Made by a program: the position numbers and the translations under genes
Source of the DNA: UBA7672 sp035548775
GTDB taxonomy: Bacteria > Pseudomonadota > Alphaproteobacteria > Caulobacterales > Hyphomonadaceae
Direction: 5' to 3'
DNA: 16,838 nt
Assembly: GCA_035548775.1 (NCBI GenBank)
Contig: DASZSI010000060.1
Coordinates: 1-16,838 of the forward strand
Notes under the pieces: generated by a model
What the model saw: the letters and a program-made list of their open reading frames with translations, nothing else
Databases searched by the model: none
What the model was told of the DNA's origin: nothing
Shown: positions 6,792-14,045 of the stretch, one piece after another
How the letters are laid out: each line of letters begins with the position of its first letter
Numbering within the stretch: position 1 is the stretch's first letter

Positions 6792-7114
6792 GTAGATCTA
6801 GTCTTTCGATAACGTGTCCACGAGACCGGGGGGACCCATGGAACTCTTGAAGAGCGCTTGCAGCCGCGCCCAGGGGGGCCGTCAAAATCGTTGAGGGTCG
6901 GAAGGCCAGATCCGGAGCTCGATCCATCGGGAGTACCCGTCAGGCGAGCAGTGGAGAGCAACCGAACCTGTTCAGAATTCGACGGCGGCAGCTATTGCAC
7001 ACCCCGGACGCCTTGAAAAGCCGCGCCCCAACGGGTGACATAGAGTTTAGGCTGTTCACAGGGCGCCCTGGAACTGCTCTTACGCTGGCCGCCTGTCATG
7101 CCTAACTGGGACCG
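6792..7114. other. Gene-free region between cold-shock gene and ygfZ
   Basis: This 323-bp stretch separates two divergent genes. I see no convincing ORF (the in-frame extensions on the minus strand are low-quality), no tRNA and no repeat. It probably carries the cold-shock gene's leader and promoter on the minus strand and the ygfZ promoter on the plus strand. A weak minus-strand candidate is TTGACG (complement of 6880-6885) with TGCAAG 17 bp downstream (complement of 6857-6862). Confidence 0.6.
7013..7041 (+). promoter_or_regulatory. Candidate ygfZ promoter
   Basis: TTGAAA (7013-7018) and TGACAT (7036-7041) are separated by 17 bp and lie about 73 bp before the ygfZ ATG. The -35 is good; the -10 matches TATAAT at only three positions, so this is tentative. 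Confidence 0.3.
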
Positions 7115-7939
7115 ATGACCTCGCCCATTGTTCTCGATCATCGCACGGTAGTTAGCGTTAGCGGCGCCAGCGCGGATGAATTCCTGCAGGGCCTTGTCAC
7201 TGTCTCAACCCTGAACATGAACACCGGCGACCTGCGGTACGGGGCCCTGCTGACGCCACAGGGCAAGGTCATCGCGGACATGCTGATCCATCGTTCGCAG
7301 GAAGGATTCCTGCTCGATTGCGATGTCGAGATTGCACCGCAATTGCTGAAACGGCTCAACCTGTTCAAGCTTCGCGCGCCCGTTGCGATCGAACAACGTT
7401 CCGACATGCGCGTCGTTGCATTCGGCGGCGCACGCGATCCGCGATCAGCCTCGGCCCCGGCTCGCGGCATAGCTCCCGGCGCAACAAACCCAGCGGGCGA
7501 TCCCGCGCGATATCACGCCGCGCGCATTGCGGCCGGCCTGCCGGAACAAGGCGCTGATTTCGCTCCGGAGGAGGTGTTTCCCGCCGACATCAACATGGAC
7601 CTCAATGACGGCATCGATTTTCGAAAGGGATGTTTTGTCGGGCAGGAAGTCGTCTCACGCATGAAACGCCGCGGCATTACCCGCCGCCGCACCTTGAAGG
7701 TCGAGGTCGTGGACGGCGCCGCTCCCGCCCCTGTTCTCGCCAACGGCTTCGAGATCGGCGAGATTTCTTCGGTTGCCGGCAAGCAAGGCCTGGCGCGGGT
7801 CCGCATCGACAGGTTGGCGGAAGCCCTTGCCAGAAATGAGACAATGACCAGCGGCGGCAATCCCGTCCTGTTTGATGAGCCGTCCTGGCTGGCCGGAGAA
7901 CTTGCCGCGCTGGCCGAGGCCAAAGAAGCGAAGTCATGA
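7115..7939 (+). CDS. ygfZ: YgfZ/GcvT-like folate-binding protein (Fe-S cluster maintenance)
   Basis: The protein has 274 residues and the GcvT-like fold. The diagnostic YgfZ signature K-G-C-F-V-G-Q-E is at residues 171-178, with C173 the invariant cysteine. Members bind tetrahydrofolate and support assembly or repair of Fe-S enzymes such as MiaB in the cytoplasm. The N-terminus (VVSVSGASADEFLQGLVT) also fits, and the middle (about 107-130) is an Ala/Gly/Pro-rich low-conservation insert. The tag gene starts within its last codon (ATGA overlap), so the two are translationally coupled. Confidence 0.93.
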   Translation: MTSPIVLDHRTVVSVSGASADEFLQGLVTVSTLNMNTGDLRYGALLTPQGKVIADMLIHRSQEGFLLDCDVEIAPQLLKRLNLFKLRAPVAIEQRSDMRVVAFGGARDPRSASAPARGIAPGATNPAGDPARYHAARIAAGLPEQGADFAPEEVFPADINMDLNDGIDFRKGCFVGQEVVSRMKRRGITRRRTLKVEVVDGAAPAPVLANGFEIGEISSVAGKQGLARVRIDRLAEALARNETMTSGGNPVLFDEPSWLAGELAALAEAKEAKS

Positions 7940-8538
7940 AAAAACTCGACGACATCCCGTGCGGTTGGGCGCCGGCGGGTGATGCGCTCTATCGCAGCTA
8001 CCACGACACGGAATGGGGCGTGCCCGAGCGCGACAGCCGGGCGCTTTGGGAGAAGTTCCAGCTCGACGGATTTCAGGCCGGCCTTTCGTGGATCACCATC
8101 CTCAGGAAGCGCGAAGCAATGCGAGAGGAATTTGAGGGCTTCGATCCCGAACGGATCGCGCGATGGACCAAGAAGCGGATCGACCGCGCGCTGAAGAACC
8201 CCGGCATCGTGCGCAGCCCGATCAAGATCGCCGCCACGATCAACAATGCGCAGCTCTATCTCGACATGGCCGACCGGGGGGAGGACTTCTCCGACTATGT
8301 CTGGGGCTTTGTCGGCGGCAAGCCGATCGTCAACAAACTTGACCACTGGCGCAATGTGCAGGCCAAGACGCCGCTGTCCGAAGCGATCGCCAAGGAAATG
8401 AGCAAGCGTGGCTTCAAATTCTGCGGGCCGGTCATCGTCTACGCCGTCATGCAGGCCATGGGCATGGTCAACGACCACGAGGTGCGCTGTCCGCGGCACA
8501 AGGACATTCAGCGCCTCGAAAAAGCCAAATCGAAATGA
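7936..8538 (+). CDS. tag: DNA-3-methyladenine glycosylase I
   Basis: The protein has 200 residues. This base-excision-repair enzyme removes 3-methyladenine from alkylated DNA. The N-terminal CGW and SYHDTEWGVPE, the core QAGLSWITIL, and the C-terminal FKFCGPVIVYAVMQAMGMVNDH are all characteristic. The structural zinc ligands are present: C9, H23, H181 and C185. The residue corresponding to E. coli Glu38, which contacts the base, is Asp44 here (LDGFQAGLSW), a conservative change. The C-terminus is about 10 residues longer and basic. It overlaps ygfZ by 4 bp. Confidence 0.96.
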   Translation: MKKLDDIPCGWAPAGDALYRSYHDTEWGVPERDSRALWEKFQLDGFQAGLSWITILRKREAMREEFEGFDPERIARWTKKRIDRALKNPGIVRSPIKIAATINNAQLYLDMADRGEDFSDYVWGFVGGKPIVNKLDHWRNVQAKTPLSEAIAKEMSKRGFKFCGPVIVYAVMQAMGMVNDHEVRCPRHKDIQRLEKAKSK

Positions 8539-8575
8539 AAGCTGGTGCGAGGCGCGGGGGCGCATCAGGGACGAC

Positions 8576-8737
8576 ATGCGCATTGCACTTCTTGCACTGG
8601 GACTGGTTTGCCTGTCCGGCTGCCAGACCATCTACGATTATTTCGCCGAGGAATCCTGCACGCCGGGCAATACCCCGGCCGAAGAGCGCCAATGCCAGGA
8701 TCGCGTCGACCAGAACAGCCGCGATCATTCGCGATAG
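8576..8737 (+). CDS. Tiny putative lipoprotein (53 aa)
   Basis: The 53-residue product has a lipoprotein signal ending LVCLSGC, with the lipidated Cys at residue 16. The mature part is 38 residues and acidic at first (IYDYFAEES), then carries two cysteines (ESC and ERQC) that could form a disulfide. CAGGGA precedes the ATG at 8576. It begins 37 bp after tag. The family is not recognised. Small size makes the call less certain, but the signal peptide and RBS are good. A longer frame from 8408 lies inside tag and is a shadow. Confidence 0.65.
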   Translation: MRIALLALGLVCLSGCQTIYDYFAEESCTPGNTPAEERQCQDRVDQNSRDHSR

Positions 8738-8865
8738 CCGAGCGGATACGTTTCGCGACAGACATTACGCCGATTTCGACGCCATGTGGCCGGATCTGGC
8801 GCTAACATCAAAGAGCGACGGCGGACACGACGACCGATATCGCGGTTTTGATCGTTTCCCGTCGC

Positions 8866-8881
8866 TGCAGGCTTGCCTGCA
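8866..8881 (+). other. Stable small hairpin between the two small lipoprotein genes
   Basis: TGCAGG and CCTGCA flank a CTTG loop; CUUG is a known stable tetraloop. It lies 129 bp after the first lipoprotein gene and 41 bp before the second. No T-run follows, so its role (terminator, leader element or chance) is open. Confidence 0.3.
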
Positions 8882-8921
8882 AGGCGGCTTCGTGCGTTTC
8901 GTGAGAATCGGAGATTTCGCC

Positions 8922-9149
8922 ATGTCCCGTCTGCTGTTCGCCGCGCCCCTGATCCTTCTTGGCCTTGCCTCATCTGGTTGCGTTTCCAATCCGACGCAGG
9001 AGCTGTCGCTCGAGGCTGTCTGCAAGCAGCACTTCGAGAACGACCCGATCGGTTACAACACCTGCATGCAATCGGCGTCCAATCACGGCTCGGCGGCCGA
9101 CGTAGACCCGCACCAGCTTCCGCTGCGCACCGGCCAGCCCAGCGACTAG
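8922..9149 (+). CDS. Small putative lipoprotein (75 aa)
   Basis: The 75-residue product has a signal peptide with a hydrophobic core (LLFAAPLILLGLASSGC), and the lipidated Cys would be residue 20. The mature part contains two cysteines (VCKQHFENDPIGYNTC) spaced like those of the preceding small lipoprotein, which suggests a paired disulfide. The C-terminus is hydrophilic. GGAG lies 8 bp before the ATG. It converges with ppa; the two stops are 11 bp apart. The family is unknown. The -3 lipobox position is Ser instead of the usual Leu, so lipidation is likely but not certain. Confidence 0.65.
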   Translation: MSRLLFAAPLILLGLASSGCVSNPTQELSLEAVCKQHFENDPIGYNTCMQSASNHGSAADVDPHQLPLRTGQPSD

Positions 9150-9160
9150 TTTTCGAAGAC

Positions 9161-9691
9161 CTAGGACTTGTTCGCCCGCGCGACAGCGTCACGGATCAGC
9201 TCGTGCGCGCGCTCAGGGCCATGCATGCCTTCGATCGTCACCCACTTGCCGGGCTCCAGGTCCTTGTAGTGCTGGAAGAAGTGCACGATGCGCTCGACCA
9301 GGATTTCCGGCAGGTCGTTGTAGTGGTGGATTTTCTCGTAGTAGCGCGTCAGCTTGGGGTGCGGCACGGCGATGATCTTTTCGTCCCCGCCTTTATCGTC
9401 CGTCATCATCAGGACGCCGACCGGCCGGACCCGCACGACGCAACCAGGCGTCAAGGCGCGGTTTCCCACGACCATGACGTCGATCGGATCGCCGTCGAGT
9501 GAAAGCGTGTGCGGAATGAAGCCGTAATTGCACGGATAGCGCATGGATGTGTAGAGGAACCGGTCGACAAACATCGCACCGGACTCCTTGTCCATTTCGT
9601 ACTTGATCGGTTCGCCGCCCAGCGGAACCTCGACGATGACGTTGACGTCTTCAGGCGGGTTCTGGCCGGTGGGGATTTTCGAGATGTTCAT
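9161..9691 (-). CDS. ppa: Inorganic pyrophosphatase (family I)
   Basis: The enzyme hydrolyses pyrophosphate to two phosphates, pulling biosynthetic reactions forward. It has 176 residues, as is usual for bacterial family I. The signature DGDPIDVMV is at 66-74 with metal-binding D66, D68 and D71. Also present are KYEMDK (E32), YPCNYGFIP (Y56) and the second acidic cluster TDDKGGDEK. AGGAC lies 6 bp before the ATG. It is the last gene of the minus-strand block that starts with the REC gene and may be read with the hybrid kinase, 67 bp upstream. Confidence 0.97.
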   Translation of the reverse strand: MNISKIPTGQNPPEDVNVIVEVPLGGEPIKYEMDKESGAMFVDRFLYTSMRYPCNYGFIPHTLSLDGDPIDVMVVGNRALTPGCVVRVRPVGVLMMTDDKGGDEKIIAVPHPKLTRYYEKIHHYNDLPEILVERIVHFFQHYKDLEPGKWVTIEGMHGPERAHELIRDAVARANKS

Positions 9692-9707
9692 CGCGGCGTC
9701 CTGACTT

Positions 9708-9724
9708 TATGGCGCGCTGCCATA
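9708..9724 (-). other. Inverted repeat between the hybrid kinase and ppa
   Basis: TATGGC and GCCATA flank a 5-nt loop, 17 bp before the ppa start. No T-run follows on the minus strand, so it is more likely a leader hairpin or protein site than a terminator. The position within 35 bp of the hybrid-kinase stop leaves both options open. Confidence 0.3.
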
Positions 9725-9758
9725 GCGGCGCCCCGGCCCGGGCGCAAGCCAAGCTGAA

Positions 9759-11864
9759 TCACGCCGCAGCGGTGGCGACAGCCATCAGCATCGCGCGCGG
9801 ATCGATCGGCTTGGCCAGCACACCCACGGTTCCGGCATTCCTGTAGGTTTCAATCTGGTCGGGCATAACATTCGCGGTGCAGGCGATCACAGGCGTCTCC
9901 TTGTTGACGCCGCCCATCTGGCGCAGCCGCGCCAGCACATCGAGCCCGTCCATGTCGGGCATGACCATGTCCAGCAGGATCACATCGAACTTGCGCACCG
10001 CAAGCTGGGCGAGAGCCTCGGCGCCGGAGGCAGCTTCGGTTGTGCGATGGCCAGCCGCGCGCAGCATGGCGCCCAGAACATAGAGATTACGCGGATTGTC
10101 GTCGATGCAGAGGACTTCCCTCACCTGCATCTCGCCTTCGTCGTTTGCGGCGATCGGCGTCGCCTGTCGCTGCGCCGGCGCGTCGCTCAATGGCGCGTCG
10201 ATACGCACAGTGAAACGAGAGCCAGATTCCGGCCGGGTCTCAAGCTCGATGTCTCCCCCCATGGCGACCGCCAGCCTACGCGCGACATGCAGACCCAACC
10301 CAAGGCCGCCATGGCGGCGTTTGGTGGAAACGTCGGCCTGCTCGAACGGCGAGAAGATCCGCTCCACCGCCTCCTTCGGCACGCCAGGACCGGTATCCTC
10401 GACCTCGATCGCGATCCGCTCGACGCCGCCCTTGCCTCTCTCCGGCCAGGCCTGGATGGTTATGCCGCCGCTAGAGGTGAACTTGATCGCGTTCGCCATC
10501 AGGTTGCCGATGATCTGAAGCAGCCGGGCGGGATCAACCTTTCGCGGCTGCACCAGCGCAGGATCGACCATCACCTGCAGCGACAGTCCCTTTGCCTTGA
10601 TCTCGGCCGCCCAGATGACCGCTGCGTCCTCGATCAGGCGAAGCAGCGAGACAGGCTCGCGCTCGATCCTGACCTTGTCGGCGTTGAGACTGGAAAGATC
10701 GAGAAGGTCGTTGAGAAGGGCCAGCATCTGGCGGCCCGCATCTTCCAGAACGCCCAGCGTGCGACGCTGCACCGGGTCCAGCTTGGACTGGGACAGCAGC
10801 AAGGCGCAGCTCAGCACCGCATTCATCGGCGTGCGCAGCTCGTGGCTCATCACTCCCATGAAGTCGCTCTTGGCGCGGCTGGCCTTCTCTGCCTCCGCCA
10901 GCGCATCGGCCAGCTGGGAGTTCTTCAGATTGAGCCCGTGCTCGGCCTCGCGCTGCGCGGTGATGTCCTTCATCGTCACCACGGCGTATTCGACCTCGTC
11001 TGTCTCGGAATTCCGGAGCGGCACCGTGTTTATCGAAATCCAGCGGACCTCGCCGGAAGGCAGCTGCACGCCCATCGGCACGTTCTGCAGCGATTGGCCA
11101 GTGCGAAGCGTGACGGCGACGGGATAATCCTCGACCGGAAAACTCGAGCCGTCCGGCCTGAAGGTACGCCAGCGGGGGTCGGTGTAGGCCCGCCCCGCCA
11201 TCTCGTCCGCGCTCAGCCCAAGGATGTCGAGGCAGGCCGGATTGGCGTCGACGACCTCACCGTTCGGCCGGTGCACGTTCACGCCTTCCTGGATGGCCTG
11301 GAAGATCAGCTCGAACAGGTGCTGGCGCTGGCGTTCTTCTTCAGTCTTCGCGGCTGCGCGCTTCGCCCGTATCGCTTCACGCCTCTGGGCGAGGAACGCC
11401 GTCACCAGCTCCGCCACCTTTTCGAGACGCTCGATCTCGCGCGGTCCAAACCGGTGAGGATCGGTATGTCCAACGGCAAGAACGCCAATGTGAAGGTCGG
11501 CCGAGGCCCCGACAGGCACGCCGATAAAGCTTCGAACATAGGGCTCGCCGAGGACGTAGCGTTTTTCGGCGAGCCGCCGATCGACCCGAGCGTCGGGCGA
11601 GGAAACCGTCATGCCCCGTTCCAGCGGCAGGGCGCACATGCACTCTTCCAGCGGCATGGTGTCGTTGCGCCCATAGCTGGTCGAAACCTGATAGGCGCGG
11701 GTCGCATCGTAGACGATGAAGGCGGCGAGGTTGGCGTTGCAGATGTCGGCCGCCAGCGCGATCAGCCGGTCGAGATTAGGGAACGGCCCGCCGTGCATCA
11801 GGTCAAGTTCAAACAGCGCGGCAAGCCGCTCGCCGTCCGCGACAGGACCTCGTCCGACGCTCAT
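9759..11864 (-). CDS. Soluble hybrid sensor histidine kinase (GAF-PAS-HisKA-HATPase-REC)
   Basis: The protein has 701 residues and no TM segment. Residues 28-165 form a GAF-like domain (SFIGVPVGA ... GVLAVGHTDPHRFGPREIE). Residues 183-305 are a PAS domain ending TMKDITAQREAE. HisKA follows, with the phosphorylatable H341 in MSHELRTPMNAV. The ATPase has N454/N458 in the N box NLMANAIKFT, the G1 box DTGPGVP, FSPFEQ and the G2 box GLGLGL. The C-terminal receiver (about 582-700) has acidic pair D588/D589, acceptor D632 in LLDMVMPDMDG and K685. All key residues are present, so autophosphorylation and relay should be possible. The REC protein gene lies 76 bp upstream in the same direction. The input signal is unknown. 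An AGGGGAA lies just before the ATG. Confidence 0.95.
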   Translation of the reverse strand: MSVGRGPVADGERLAALFELDLMHGGPFPNLDRLIALAADICNANLAAFIVYDATRAYQVSTSYGRNDTMPLEECMCALPLERGMTVSSPDARVDRRLAEKRYVLGEPYVRSFIGVPVGASADLHIGVLAVGHTDPHRFGPREIERLEKVAELVTAFLAQRREAIRAKRAAAKTEEERQRQHLFELIFQAIQEGVNVHRPNGEVVDANPACLDILGLSADEMAGRAYTDPRWRTFRPDGSSFPVEDYPVAVTLRTGQSLQNVPMGVQLPSGEVRWISINTVPLRNSETDEVEYAVVTMKDITAQREAEHGLNLKNSQLADALAEAEKASRAKSDFMGVMSHELRTPMNAVLSCALLLSQSKLDPVQRRTLGVLEDAGRQMLALLNDLLDLSSLNADKVRIEREPVSLLRLIEDAAVIWAAEIKAKGLSLQVMVDPALVQPRKVDPARLLQIIGNLMANAIKFTSSGGITIQAWPERGKGGVERIAIEVEDTGPGVPKEAVERIFSPFEQADVSTKRRHGGLGLGLHVARRLAVAMGGDIELETRPESGSRFTVRIDAPLSDAPAQRQATPIAANDEGEMQVREVLCIDDNPRNLYVLGAMLRAAGHRTTEAASGAEALAQLAVRKFDVILLDMVMPDMDGLDVLARLRQMGGVNKETPVIACTANVMPDQIETYRNAGTVGVLAKPIDPRAMLMAVATAAA

Positions 11865-11940
11865 TTCCCCTGCCCAGGCTCAAGACTAACTGGCGCGACG
11901 CCGGCCAGTTTGCGCCGACGGTGATTCCGCGCAAGCCTCT

Positions 11941-12468
11941 TCAAATGCGGATGCGATCCGACTTGCGATCGCGAACGGGCGCTCGCGCGACGGCCAAAAT
12001 GAGATTTGCCGTATCGATCGGCTTGCCGATGATTGCGACAACGTCGGGCACATCCGCCAGTTGGCGGCGCGCGATTCCCATGTTTGCCGTGCAAGCAATG
12101 ATCGGTGTGCGCCGATTTACCTGGCCTTCGCGCATCTGGCTGGCGACCACGACGCCGCTGACTTCCGGCATGATGAGGTCCAGCACGACCACGTCGAACC
12201 GCCTGGTTTCAAGGCGCCGGATTGCTTCGGCGCCCGAGCCGCAGGTTTCCACATCGTGCCCGACGCTCGACAGAATGGTGGAGAGAATATCGAGGTGGCG
12301 GTCATTGTCGTCGACGACGAGGATGTTCCGGGCAGCTGCAACGCAGATCCATTCAGCGGCTGGACTGGCGATGGCGCCGCCTTGTGCGATGGACGAAACG
12401 CCCTCGGACGCAGCTACGGTTGCACCGGTGCGTCCATCAGGTCCCGAGGGGATCGGAGCGGAGCCCAT
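11941..12468 (-). CDS. Single-domain response regulator (REC)
   Basis: The protein has 175 residues. An unstructured Gly/Ala/Ser-rich N-terminus (about 1-45) is followed by one receiver domain (48-165). The acidic pair is D53/D54, the acceptor D97 is in VVLDLIMPEVSG, T127 is in IACTAN, and K149 is in GKPID. There is no DNA-binding or enzymatic output domain. It is closely similar to the receiver at the C-terminus of the hybrid kinase immediately downstream (shared V-N-x-x-T-P-x-I-A-C-T-A-N and K-P-I-D), so a duplication is likely. A GGGAAGAAG lies before the ATG. It probably forms an operon with the kinase and may act as a phosphate sink or relay partner. Confidence 0.92.
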   Translation of the reverse strand: MGSAPIPSGPDGRTGATVAASEGVSSIAQGGAIASPAAEWICVAAARNILVVDDNDRHLDILSTILSSVGHDVETCGSGAEAIRRLETRRFDVVVLDLIMPEVSGVVVASQMREGQVNRRTPIIACTANMGIARRQLADVPDVVAIIGKPIDTANLILAVARAPVRDRKSDRIRI

Positions 12469-12528
12469 GCCGCTTCTTCCCGCTAGAAAGTTTCCCTACG
12501 GATTCGCCCCGGACACGAATCGGTAGCA

Positions 12529-12556
12529 CATATCTGCCATTAGCATAATTAACCAA
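12529..12556 (-). promoter_or_regulatory. Candidate promoter of the REC/hybrid kinase operon
   Basis: An AT-rich island (about 12527-12562) stands out from the GC-rich surroundings. On the minus strand TTGGTT (complement of 12551-12556) and GATATG (complement of 12529-12534) are 16 bp apart, about 60 bp before the REC start. Confidence 0.35.
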
Positions 12557-12687
12557 TTTCCCGCCCCGGAACAGGGGGCAAGGCGACCCCGGCGGTCACT
12601 TTCGGGAGATGGCGTCAGACGCTCCGCCGTCAAATGACGAGGCGAATGATCTTCTGCGAGCCGATTTTTGCGCTTTCCGCCAACGCC

Positions 12688-13914
12688 TTAGCGTTTTCCG
12701 GCCTGACCCAGCAGACGCAGCCGCAGAGCATTGAGCCTGATAAAGCCTTCGGCGTCCTTCTGGTCATAGGCGCCGGCATCGTCTTCGAACGTCACGTGCG
12801 CGGCTGAGTAGAGCGAATTGGGCGAGGACCGGCCGGTGACGATCACATTGCCCTTGTAGAGCTTCAGGGTGACCTCGCCGGAGACATTCGATTGGCTCTT
12901 GTCGATCGCGGCCTGCAGCATCTCCCGCTCGGGTGCAAACCAGAAACCGTTGTAGATGAGCTCCGCGTAGCGCGGCATCAGCTCGTCCTTGAGGTGGCCG
13001 GCGCCGCGATCGAGCGTGATCGACTCGATGGCGCGGTGGGCCTGGAGCAGGATCGTGCCGCCGGGCGTCTCGTAGACGCCACGCGACTTCATGCCGACGA
13101 AGCGGTTCTCGACGAGGTCGAGGCGGCCGATGCCGTTGTCGCGGCCGAGATCATTGAGCTGAGCCAACAGCGTCGCAGGCGACAGCTTCTTGCCGTTGAT
13201 CGAAACCGCATCGCCCTTCTCGAAACCAATCCTGATTTCAGTGACTTGATCCGGCGCTTCCATCGGCGAGATCGTGCGCATGAAGACGTAGGGCGGCGGC
13301 TCGACGGCGGGGTCTTCCAGCACCTTGCCTTCCGAGGACGAGTGCAAGAGGTTGGCGTCGACCGAGAACGGCGCTTCGCCGCGTTTGTCCTTGGCGACCG
13401 GAATCTGATGCTTTTCGGCGAACTCGATGAGGTCGGTGCGCGACTTGAACGCCCAGGTGCGCCACGGCGCGATCACCTTGATATTGGGGTTCAGCGCATA
13501 GGCCGACAGCTCGAAACGAACCTGGTCATTGCCCTTGCCTGTGGCGCCATGGGCGATGGCGTCGGCTCCGGTCTTTTTGGCAATCTCGACGAGATGCTTG
13601 GCGATCAGTGGCCGCGCGATCGAGGTGCCAAGCAGATAGAGTCCCTCGTACTGGGCGTTCGCCCGGAACATCGGGAATACGAAGTCTTTCACGAACTCTT
13701 CGCGCAGGTCCTCGATGAAAATATTCTCCGGCTTGATGCCGAGAGTTTCTGCCTTTTTGCGCGCCGGCCCCAACTCCTCGCCCTGACCCAGGTCGGCGGT
13801 GAATGTGACAACCTCGCAGCCATATTCGGTCTGCAGCCATTTCAGGATGATCGATGTGTCGAGCCCGCCCGAATAGGCAAGGACGACTTTCTTCGGCTTG
13901 AACGGGCTGGCCAT
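12688..13914 (-). CDS. argG: Argininosuccinate synthase
   Basis: The enzyme condenses citrulline and aspartate with ATP, in the penultimate step of arginine synthesis. It has 408 residues. The ATP-binding motif AYSGGLDTS is near residue 13. It is followed by ADLGQGEEL, IAHGATGKGNDQVRFE and, near the C-terminus, VTGRSSPNSLYS. The length and whole sequence fit the family end to end with no frameshift. The start has GGAG 6 bp upstream of the ATG. It faces away from the GumN-like gene across a shared promoter region. Confidence 0.98.
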   Translation of the reverse strand: MASPFKPKKVVLAYSGGLDTSIILKWLQTEYGCEVVTFTADLGQGEELGPARKKAETLGIKPENIFIEDLREEFVKDFVFPMFRANAQYEGLYLLGTSIARPLIAKHLVEIAKKTGADAIAHGATGKGNDQVRFELSAYALNPNIKVIAPWRTWAFKSRTDLIEFAEKHQIPVAKDKRGEAPFSVDANLLHSSSEGKVLEDPAVEPPPYVFMRTISPMEAPDQVTEIRIGFEKGDAVSINGKKLSPATLLAQLNDLGRDNGIGRLDLVENRFVGMKSRGVYETPGGTILLQAHRAIESITLDRGAGHLKDELMPRYAELIYNGFWFAPEREMLQAAIDKSQSNVSGEVTLKLYKGNVIVTGRSSPNSLYSAAHVTFEDDAGAYDQKDAEGFIRLNALRLRLLGQAGKR

Positions 13915-13937
13915 GGGAATCTCCGCAACGAGGCGCG

Positions 13938-13965
13938 CTTATAGCCCCCGTGCCGCGCCCCGCAA
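13938..13965 (-). promoter_or_regulatory. argG promoter
   Basis: TTGCGG (complement of 13960-13965) and TATAAG (complement of 13938-13943, preceded by C as in alphaproteobacterial CTATA-type -10 boxes) are 16 bp apart. The predicted start gives a very short leader of about 17 nt that still contains the GGAG ribosome-binding site. Confidence 0.55.
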
Positions 13966-13976
13966 GCATTCGGCGC

Positions 13977-14005
13977 TTGAAAGCGCAAGCAACGCCGCCT
14001 TAGAT
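13977..14005 (+). promoter_or_regulatory. Candidate promoter of the TraB/GumN-family gene
   Basis: TTGAAA (13977-13982) and TTAGAT (14000-14005) are 17 bp apart, about 41 bp before the ATG. The -35 lies next to the inverted repeat GCGCTT/AAGCGC (13973-13986) and only 12 bp from the argG -35 box, so the two promoters are back to back. Confidence 0.4.
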
Positions 14006-14045
14006 CACCCCAAGGTCGGGCCTGACGCCCAAAGCGGGGGATTTG

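Noticed and set aside
7513..8631. Open frame of 372 codons on the minus strand across ygfZ and tag
   Set aside because: Both plus-strand genes are certain; the antisense frame is a composition effect.
8535..8921. Long upstream extension of the second small lipoprotein frame
   Set aside because: It overlaps the first lipoprotein in another frame and would bury the lipoprotein signal inside the protein.
10047..11924. Open frame of 625 codons on the plus strand, opposite the hybrid kinase
   Set aside because: It is antisense to a full kinase with all motifs. The translation is Arg/His-rich with no domain, as expected for a high-GC shadow frame.
12892..13944. Open frame of 350 codons opposite argG
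   Set aside because: argG is complete and conserved on the other strand; the antisense product has no recognisable feature.
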